From CAVVSQ01 sp963848825 (GTDB taxonomy: Bacteria > Planctomycetota > Planctomycetia > Gemmatales > Gemmataceae), in the NCBI GenBank assembly GCA_963848825.1, contig CAWKFA010000015.1:930001-994000 (forward strand): a stretch of 64,000 nucleotides of DNA. Direction: 5' to 3'. The position numbers and the translations under genes are program-made. The notes under the pieces were generated by a model that was given only the letters and a program-made list of their open reading frames with translations, was not told the origin of the DNA and did not search any database. Below, piece after piece: positions 57,911 to 64,000 of the stretch (the first letter of the stretch is position 1; the number at the start of each line of letters is the position of its first letter).

Positions 57911-58403
57911 AGTGGGTGACTTGGGAAGATGTCGGTGTGGACCGCATGGGGTGTGCCGGGCCGATCCTGCGAAGATTCGACCTGTGCGTGGAGTTCGTGT
58001 TCATTCCACGCGGGTGCGCAATTCCTAAGGATGCCGAACCCTTCGATATTCCCCGCGTGCGCCCTTCCCACCACGGCGGGCATTGCTCATTTCACGCGCT
58101 GCTGGGCCATCACCGCTTGACAGACCCGGGCTCTACACCGGCTTGCCCGAATTATTGACGAAGCGGACACCGTTCAGGCCGTCCCGCGTGGAGCCTACTG
58201 CCGAGGGCCTGGATGTCATCTGCGAAGGGTTTCGCTTAGTCAGCGCCGATGACCTCCAGGCAATCGAACGCGGTCGCATCGTCTACGACGCCCTTTATGC
58301 GAGACTGTCTCAGACCGTGGAAAGCGGCGGTATGATTTCTGCTTTTGAACCTGTCGGTGCCGCGGTCCGCAGTCTGGACCGGAACTTTGGGTTTATCGGA
58401 TGA
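57907..58403 (+). CDS. ChrB C-terminal-domain chromate resistance protein (frame-shifted)
   Basis: About 165 residues. The start M-K-W-V-T-W-E-D-V-G-V-D-R-M and the following E-F-V-F-I-P-R-G-C, F-D-I-P-R-V, H-C-S-F-H-A-L-L, and later I-C-E-G-F-R-L-V-S-A-D-D are the ChrB_C family signature. The cysteine and histidines are conserved and may bind metal or heme. Frames change near 57965, 58075 and 58140-58175. It overlaps the N-terminal-domain gene by 4 bases. Together they probably assist chromate reduction or sensing; details are not known from sequence. Confidence 0.75.
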
Positions 58404-58458
58404 AGAAGGCGTAGTCAGACATTGAAATCCGTGTACCAGGTTCCAATGGAGGTTAGCC

Positions 58459-59382
58459 ATGAAGACGAATGAGCAGAGACTCCTGGGATCGATTTGCATG
58501 GCCGTGCTCGCTGGCGCGGCGGGTTGGGGTATCCAGGGCGGCCATCGGTGGGCAGACTGGCAAGCTCGCCGCCGACAAAATCGCCACAGCGGCTGGAACC
58601 AAAACAACCACGTCTCCCGATGGTGTGGTACGCATCGCCTGGTCACGCACCGACGTGGCCGTGACGGTGGATCGTATGCAATTCAATCCTGCCGCCGGCC
58701 TTGGCTCATGGGCCGCTTTCGCGCCCGCAAACCGAGGCGGGCACATGTATGGGCGATACCTGTTCTTCAGGACGAAGTGTCTCCTGCGTGGACGCTGCGT
58801 TCGCCGAGGCCTGGAAGTACGGCTGACAACCACTTTTCTTTGACGAGCCCAAGGTCTACTTCATGCACATCGGCGGCCAGGGAGATCCTGACAAACTGGC
58901 TGCCGGTGTCAAGGGAGTGTGGGACGCCATCAAGAAAGTCCGCTCCGAGCACAAGCAACCGGCAACACAGTTCACGGGAAAATACCGCAGAAAAGGACGA
59001 TCGCGGCGGCGGTGCTCTGATAAGATTCTTACCCACAAGAGCGATGAGCAGGCCGGGGTCGTGAAGTTCACTATTGGTCGGGAGGGGACAATGCACGGCC
59101 TTAAGGTGGCGCCTCGATGGGACTAACGACCTGGGCCGCGTTCTCCGGGTCTGACGAATTGGCTCAACATAGATGGCGACTTCATCATGACGGCGAGCGA
59201 AGTAGCCGGTGCTCAAGGCACTGCGCAAGGCGAACATCCATATTGTTCCGCTGCACAATCACATGGTCGGTGAGCAGCCTACGTATTATTTCACGCACTT
59301 TTGGAGCAAAGGGCCAGCGGCGGAGCTGGCACGCGGATTCCGTGGGGCGTTTGACGCCCAAACAAACGCCGCGAAGCATTGA
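58459..59382 (+). CDS. DUF1259 (LppY/LpqO-like) exported protein (several frame shifts)
   Basis: About 307 residues. A signal peptide (M-K-T-N-E-Q-R-L-L-G-S then A-V-L-A-G-A-A-G-W-G) is followed by the first DUF1259 unit (V-D-R-M-Q-F-N-P-A-A-G-L-G-S-W-A-A-F) and the second (D-G-D-F-I-M-T-A-S-E-V; I-V-P-L-H-N-H-M-V-G-E-Q-P; H-F-W-S-K-G-P-A-A-E-L-A-R-G). The His-rich L-H-N-H-M may bind metal. DUF1259 genes often accompany chromate-resistance genes. Frames change near 58555, 58735, 58800, 58990 and 59110. ATG 58459 follows GGAGG; stop TGA 59380-59382. Confidence 0.75.
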
Positions 59383-60020
59383 AGGCGACAATTCAATGAA
59401 GTGGATTACGCGTGAGCAGCGTCAAAGGGGAGCAGCGCGGTGGAGCCGGTGGCGTTAGTTACCGGACTCTGAACGGGCATGGCTAAATAGTCTGGTTGCA
59501 GCTAGGCGATTCGGGTGAGCTGAGGCCTTCTTTTTACTGGCAGGAGGCTAACCGCGTATCACCGTTAGTTTGTGCGTCGTAAGGCTCCAGGGTTTATGGC
59601 GTCCATGGCGGACTGCCAACCAAACGGCAAAACAAGTTACCGTTCCTGGCGACGCAGCGGCGGCTATGCAACGCAGTCCCGCCGCATAGCAAAATGGTAT
59701 GCAAAATGGTATGCAAAATGGTATGCAAAATGGTAGGCGTCGTGGCGGGGGGTGCCCGGTGCACGCATACATACCATTTTTACATGCGAGTATCCTCAAT
59801 GGCAGCCGGGCGCAATGGTGTCGTAAAACATCTCCGGCATGTCCGCCCTGGTCTCTGTACGGAATGCCAGAGTGGTCGGCCTAGTGGTCCAAAACCTCAT
59901 CCCCCAGAATCGGTGGCCACACCCCTCTGAACCTACCACCGGCCCCCGACTCAACTTCCGTGCAAGATCTGCCGATAAATGAGCCGATACCCTTTTGTCG
60001 CCTTTCGAAAAGACCATGCC
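59383..60020. other. Mostly non-coding stretch with a possible gene remnant
   Basis: At 59396 a short frame begins M-K-W-I-T-R-E-Q, like the start of ChrB_C proteins, but it does not continue as one; it ends at 59458. The middle holds a 12-bp tandem repeat (59689-59736). From 59737 to 60020 I see no gene. This stretch probably contains the right end of the island. Confidence 0.4.
59689..59736. repeat. 12-bp tandem repeat, four copies
   Basis: GCAAAATGGTAT is repeated exactly three times and then once more with a G at the end. Because the period is a multiple of three, the repeat is open in several frames on both strands. Confidence 0.9.
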
Positions 60021-60866
60021 ATGATGGCTGCGCCGAAAATTCCAGGATATGAGATCCTGACTTGCCTGGGCGGCGGGATGTTGACATCCGTTTATGCCGC
60101 CCGGTCGTGTGAAAACGACGCCACTTATGCGGTCAAGCTGTTACGGCCCGACTGGAAGGACCAGCCGGTGGCCGTCAAGCTGCTGCAGCGCGAGGCGCGG
60201 GCCTGTCTGACGGTCACCCATCCGCACCTGGTCAAGCTGGTGGCGGCGCATGTGCTGAAAGCGCCGCAATACCTGGTCATGGAGATGTTGCCGGGCGAAT
60301 CGTTGCGGCGGCGGCTGCGTCGCGATTACAGCCTGAGCGTGGCCGATGCGTTGTGGATCACGCGGCAGACGGCCGAGGCCCTGGCGGCGCTGCACCGTAA
60401 AGGCTTCATTCATGGGGACGTCAAGCCGGACAACATCCGCCTGATTGCGGACGGTAACGCCATCTTGCTCGACCTCGGCTTCGCGCATCGGCTGGGCGAA
60501 AATGCCTCGCTCATGGAAGCGGGGTATTTGCTGGGCACGGTCGATTACCTGGCGCCCGAACTCTGTGGCACGGCGCCGCAGGATGAGCCGCGCGGCGATA
60601 TTTTTGGGCTGGGCGCTACCCTGTTCGAGATGCTGTCCGGGGAGCTTCCTTATGCTCCGGGCACGGCGGTGGAGACCTTGCGGCGCCATCGCACCGATAA
60701 GCCTGCGCTCCATCGGCGCGCTTGTTCCGGCCTGCCGGCGGGTTTGGCGGAGCTGGTGGGGCGTCTGCTGGCAGCGCGTCCTGAAGAGCGGCCGCAAGCG
60801 GCCGGCCTCGTGCAGGAGCTCATTGGCTTCGAGATCGCGTCGCTGGGGCCGCGCCGGGCGGCTTGA
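60021..60866 (+). CDS. PknB-like protein kinase with degenerate motifs
   Basis: 281 residues, kinase domain only, with no membrane helix. The Gly loop is C-L-G-G-G-M-L-T-S-V (third Gly lost), the Lys is in Y-A-V-K-L-L, the catalytic loop is F-I-H-G-D-V-K-P-D-N (HGD instead of HRD), and the Mg motif is L-D-L-G-F-A (DLG instead of DFG). Asp in HGD and the Mg Asp are kept, so catalysis is possible without activation-loop phosphorylation. The frame is intact. ATG 60021 is preferred; 59979 is also in frame. Confidence 0.85.
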   Translation: MMAAPKIPGYEILTCLGGGMLTSVYAARSCENDATYAVKLLRPDWKDQPVAVKLLQREARACLTVTHPHLVKLVAAHVLKAPQYLVMEMLPGESLRRRLRRDYSLSVADALWITRQTAEALAALHRKGFIHGDVKPDNIRLIADGNAILLDLGFAHRLGENASLMEAGYLLGTVDYLAPELCGTAPQDEPRGDIFGLGATLFEMLSGELPYAPGTAVETLRRHRTDKPALHRRACSGLPAGLAELVGRLLAARPEERPQAAGLVQELIGFEIASLGPRRAA

Positions 60867-61014
60867 TTCTCTTGTAACCTTGCGCCTTTTTCGGCTATGG
60901 TATAGGCCAATCGCTCCGGGTTGGTATGATATCTTTCCGAAAGGGGCGTGGTATGAGTTATGGTGGCGATGAGGAAGTTGGTTTCGTGACGGCGCGCGGC
61001 GCGACTGGCCCAGC

Positions 61015-61436
61015 GTGAGGCAATTCAACGTTTTCCTGGAGAATCGCCTGGGCGCGCTGCTCGAGCTGGTGCGGCGCTTCGAAACCACCGACAATCGCAT
61101 TGTGTCGCTGACGGTCGTCGATTCCGCGGATTGCGCCATCATTCGCATGGTGCTCAGCGATCCGGAGCGGCGCTGGAAATCTTCAACCTCGCCAAGCTGC
61201 CGATCACGGAGAGCGATTTATTGGTCGTGCAGCTGCCCGAGGGCAGTCAGCCGCTGTTGCAAATCACCAAGGCCTTACTGACCGCGGAAATCGACATTCA
61301 CTACGCCTATCCCCTCCTCGTCGGGCCACGCGGCCGTGCCGCGCTGGCCCTGCACGTTCAAGATCACGAGATGGCCGCCAACACGTTGCAGCGCCAAGGG
61401 TTTGTTCTTTACACCGAATCCGACTTCAATGAATGA
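61015..61436 (+). CDS. ACT-domain regulatory protein (one frame shift)
   Basis: About 139 residues with two ACT-like repeats. It begins at GTG 61015 (M-R-Q-F-N-V-F-L-E-N-R-L-G-A-L) and continues V-L-S-D-P-E-R near 55, then I-T-E-S-D-L-L-V-V-Q-L-P-E-G, then I-H-Y-A-Y-P-L-L. ACT domains bind amino acids; this family is sometimes named as an acetolactate-synthase regulator, but there is no catalytic subunit nearby. The frame changes near 61170. Its stop overlaps the ATG of murB (ATGA). Confidence 0.75.
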
Positions 61437-62340
61437 CCCGGGGGCCCGCCATGGCGGATCTGATGTCCGAGCTCGCGGATTTCGCTGACATCATCAAGGC
61501 GCAAGAACCGCTGGCGCCCTTCACGCTGCTTAAAGTCGGCGGCCCGGCCGAAATCCTGGCACAGCCGCGCACTCCGGTTGAGCTGGCGGCGTTGACCCAG
61601 CGCTGCCTGCGGCAACGCCTGCCGATGCGCGTGCTGGGCGGCGGCTGCAACTTGCTGATTCACGATGAGGGCGTGCGCGGCGTGGTGGTGCGGCTCGTCG
61701 GGCCGGCCTTCACGCAGGTGACGGCCGAGGGCAAGCGGGTGCGTGCCGGCGCCGGCGCCAGCCTGGCCTCGCTTATTTCCCAGGCGGTGCGGAGCGGACT
61801 GGCCGGGCTGGAAACGCTCGTCGGCATTCCCGGCAACGTCGGCGGCGCTTTACGCAAGAACAGCAGCGATCGTTCCGTGGAAATCGGCCAGTTCGTCGCC
61901 AAGATCGAGGTGCTCGATGCCGCGGGCCTTCCCCAGGTCCGCGAGCGGGACGAATTGCGTTTCGCTACGGCACTTGCAATCTGGATGATCCGGTGTTCGT
62001 GGCCGCCGAGTTCGAGCTGGAGCAGGATCAGGCCGAGGCCATCAGCAAGCGCATGCGGAAAAGCTGGATTCAGCGCAAGGCGACGCAACCCTTCAGCTTT
62101 CAAGCGGCCGGCCGTATCTTCCGAAACCCGGCCGGCCTCAGCGCCGCGGCGCTCGTGGAACAGGCCGCGCTGGTGGGCACCAAGGTCGGCGGTGCCCAGG
62201 TGAGCGACCGCGATGCCAATTGCATTATCGCCGAGCCTGGCACTTCCGCCCGCGATGTCCTGCGTCTGATCGACCTCATGCGCGCGCGCGTACACGATCG
62301 CTTCCATCTCGATCTGGAGCTGGAAATCTCGGTCTGGTGA
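61433..62340 (+). CDS. murB: UDP-N-acetylenolpyruvoylglucosamine reductase (frame shift; catalytic residue changed)
   Basis: About 302 residues. It reduces UDP-GlcNAc-enolpyruvate to UDP-MurNAc in peptidoglycan synthesis, using FAD and NADPH. FAD-binding M-R-V-L-G-G-G-C-N-L-L-I is near residue 65 and G-I-P-G-N-V-G-G near 132. The C-terminal domain has G-G-A-Q-V-S-D-R-D-A-N and G-R-I-F-R-N-P near 225. In active MurB the residue after that first Gly is Ser or Cys; here it is Arg (CGT), one base from Cys (TGT). The frame changes near 61965. ATG 61433 overlaps the ACT gene. Confidence 0.88.
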
Positions 62341-62352
62341 CTCTTGGAACGT

Positions 62353-63013
62353 ATGGGAAAAAGGGGCAGGCCCCAAGCCAGGGTCTGTGGCCTCGTTCCG
62401 ATACGGTCTCAACCGGGGGCCTCGTTCTTGCCTCGCAAAAAGGACAGCCAGGCGCCCGGCGTCAACAAATCCATGGCGAGGCCGCGGCGTCTACTTTTCA
62501 AGGGCCTGATCCTGGTGGGCGCGGTGGCCGCGCTACTCTATGGGCTCATCTGGCTTGGCAAATTCGCTCGTCAGGAAGTTCGCACGCAGGAGCGTTATGC
62601 GATGCCATTCGTGGACATCGACTGCGCCACCGCCGGGCCAAACCCGTGTGGAGTTTCTCGAAGAGGTCCAGTATCTGTCGAGGCTGCCGGACCGGATTCA
62701 CTTGCTCGACGACGATTTAAGCGAGCTTTTGACCGCGGCGTTCGCCCGGCACCCCTGGGTGGAGAGAGTGGACGTTATTACCATAGAACCACCTCGCAAG
62801 GTGCGCGTGCGGCTCACCATGCGGCGGCCCGTTTTGGCGGTGCGCACCAACGATGGCCTGATCGCGGTGGACGCACAGGGCTGGCGTTTGCCCACTTTCG
62901 CCGGCGTCGCAAGTCTCCCCGTGTTTGAAGGGGAGGCCATGCCACCGCGTGGCCCCGCCGGCACGAAATGGGGCGATCCGCGCGTTGAGAAACGCGCGGC
63001 AGAACTCAAATGA
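62353..63013 (+). CDS. FtsQ/DivIB-like cell-division protein (one frame shift)
   Basis: About 220 residues. The N-terminal 50 residues are basic (P-R-K-K-D), then one membrane helix at about 55-75 (G-L-I-L-V-G-A-V-A-A-L-L-Y-G-L-I-W-L). A POTRA-like domain follows: Y-L-S-R-L-P-D-R-I-H-L-L, H-P-W-V-E-R-V-D-V-I, and P-R-K-V-R-V-R-L-T-M-R-R-P. The frame changes near 62645, where AAA should be AA (A-G-P-T-R-V-E-F). It follows murB after 12 bases, an order known from division and cell-wall clusters. Most planctomycetes lack FtsZ, so its role is open. Confidence 0.78.
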
Positions 63014-63038
63014 GCCCCGCGGTCGCGACTTGTGCCTG

Positions 63039-64000
63039 TCACTGGGACGCCCACATCATGCGTCCGTAGATGCGCAGAGCGAGGGCAGTCCACGGATCGC
63101 CCGTCGCGACCATGCCCACGGCGGCGGCAGCCTCATATTTGGCGGTGGGTACCGGGGGTGGGGGGGCTGGTTGCCAGAAATCAAGCAGATGGGGCAGCAG
63201 CGCCAAAAAGAGAACCATGCCAAGCAGGCTCCAGCCCAGCCGAAAGGTTTCGCTTCCCGTGCGACGATTCAGAAGCGCGTCCAGGTCGCGCTGATGGCCG
63301 GATTCGGCGGCAATCTGGAGTGCGGTTTCATAATTGCCGGGAGGATAATTGGCGGCCTGCTCTTCGGAAGTGTAACCTTCGAAGTCGGCGACGTGGACGC
63401 GCGGCACGACCAGGACATCAAAGCCAAGGGTGTTGGCGAAGGCAAAGGTGGCCGGCCAAAGACGAATACGGGTGGCCTGGGGCAGGAGCGTCCACAAGGC
63501 TTCGACCAGCTCGGGATCGGGGCGCGGCCTTTCGAACACGAGTTTGCCGCCATCGACCAGGACCTGAACGCCCCCCAGCAAGGCGGGGCTTTCGCTGTTG
63601 GTGGCTGTCCTTTCGAAGTCCGGGTGGTCGGGATCTTCGCCTTCATTAAGGGCGTCCGCCTTGACGCGGCGCAGGATCGCATCCACCTGCGCCACCAGTG
63701 CGCGGCGGCGGCAACCGCCGCGGCACCGTCAACGTGGGCAGCGTGGCCGGCTGGTCCCAGGGCGCGGGGAATTGCCGGGCGAGGGCAAAGGGATCACCCA
63801 GAAAGTTCTCATAATCGGTACGCTGGCACAGCAGCACATGGTAGAGCAGGGTATTTTCGCCGTGAGCGGCGACCTGGACGATGGCCACATGCAGCACGCC
63901 GAGCGGCTGCGCGAAAACGAGCGGCGCACCCGCGAAGCCCGGCCAGCGGATGCCGAAGCTCACCAGGATTCGGGAGGCTTCGCGCATGCGCTCGTCCTGA
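63039..64000 (-). CDS. Uncharacterised protein with C-terminal membrane helix (frame shift; runs off the end)
   Basis: At least 315 residues; it probably continues beyond the window. It begins within F-G-I-R-W-P-G-F-A-G-A-P-L-V-F-A-Q, runs to L-T-V-P-R-R-L-P-P, changes frame near 63690, and continues with A-I-L-R-R-V-K-A-D-A-L. Later features are V-Q-V-L-V-D-G-G-K-L-V-F, a single helix (L-G-M-V-L-F-L-A-L-L-P-H-L-L) near 63180 and a short Pro-rich linker. No family recognised. It converges with the ftsQ-like gene. Confidence 0.55.

Noticed and set aside
59548..59799. Small minus-strand frame with repeated C-I-P-F
   Set aside because: The repeat is just the 12-bp tandem repeat translated; no ribosome site or family match.

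Overview
The window looks like a chromosomal contig from a planctomycete, most likely of the Gemmata lineage. It is GC-rich and carries PknB-type kinases, one of them fused to TPRs. Two secreted proteins have the planctomycete N-terminal motif L-E-x-L-E-x-R-x-x-P-A. An ABC-2 permease is fused to a CPBP protease, and several kinds of short palindromic repeat sit between genes. There is no prophage, conjugative module, rRNA operon or CRISPR array. The one RNA gene seen is tRNA-Gly(GCC).

The main caveat is that about two thirds of the genes change reading frame at least once. This includes genes expected to be essential or highly conserved (lysS, murB, ilvD, zwf, ilvE). The breaks look like one-base indels, some at AAA or TTT runs, and the protein on both sides stays conserved. 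I read them as assembly or sequencing errors and annotate full gene spans with break points noted. Ends near a break can be a few codons off.

Layout. 0-4 kb: the end of a binding protein, a FecCD permease, and the ABC-2 permease/CPBP fusion. 4-9.2 kb: zwf, a receiver/HD-GYP regulator, a cluster of palindromic repeats, a membrane protein and a DUF1015 protein. 9.3-12.5 kb: a YggS-type PLP protein, a GT2 glycosyltransferase and an overlapping BshC-like protein. 12.5-22.4 kb, almost all on the minus strand: two small heat-shock proteins behind a sigma-54-type promoter, a PQQ propeller protein, two YkgJ-type cysteine-cluster proteins, a TIGR03118 secreted protein, a kinase/TPR protein and two small envelope proteins. 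22.4-25.7 kb: tRNA-Gly, tig, clpP, clpP. 25.8-32.5 kb: two APC transporters with different soluble tails and an M28 peptidase. 32.5-43.4 kb: coiled-coil protein, class III aminotransferase, TPR-like protein, RluA-type synthase, hydrolase, PpiC isomerase, queE, a Gfo/Idh/MocA oxidoreductase, a GGQ release-factor-like protein, a phosphatase and a secreted beta-helix protein. 43.6-55.1 kb: ilvD, FkbM methyltransferase, thioredoxin-like protein, lysS, a LolCE/LolD-type ABC pair, ilvE, a universal stress protein and a nucleoside-type MFS transporter.

55.1-59.5 kb differs from the rest. It has AT-richer small genes, then a chromate-resistance cassette (chrA, chrB split into N and C genes, and a DUF1259/LppY-LpqO gene), and its reading frames are broken most densely. 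It looks like an acquired island. 59.5-64 kb returns to core-type genes: a kinase with degenerate motifs, an ACT-domain protein overlapping murB, an ftsQ-like gene, and a hypothetical gene that runs off the end.

Working links: DUF1015 and the membrane protein, GT2 and the BshC-like protein, the two YkgJ proteins, ACT and murB, and the two chrB genes are spaced or overlapped tightly enough to be translationally coupled. Four good -35/-10 promoters (TTGACA-like, 16-17 bp spacer, TAGAAT/TATAAT-like) precede the GT2 gene, tRNA-Gly/tig, the TPR-like gene and lysS.
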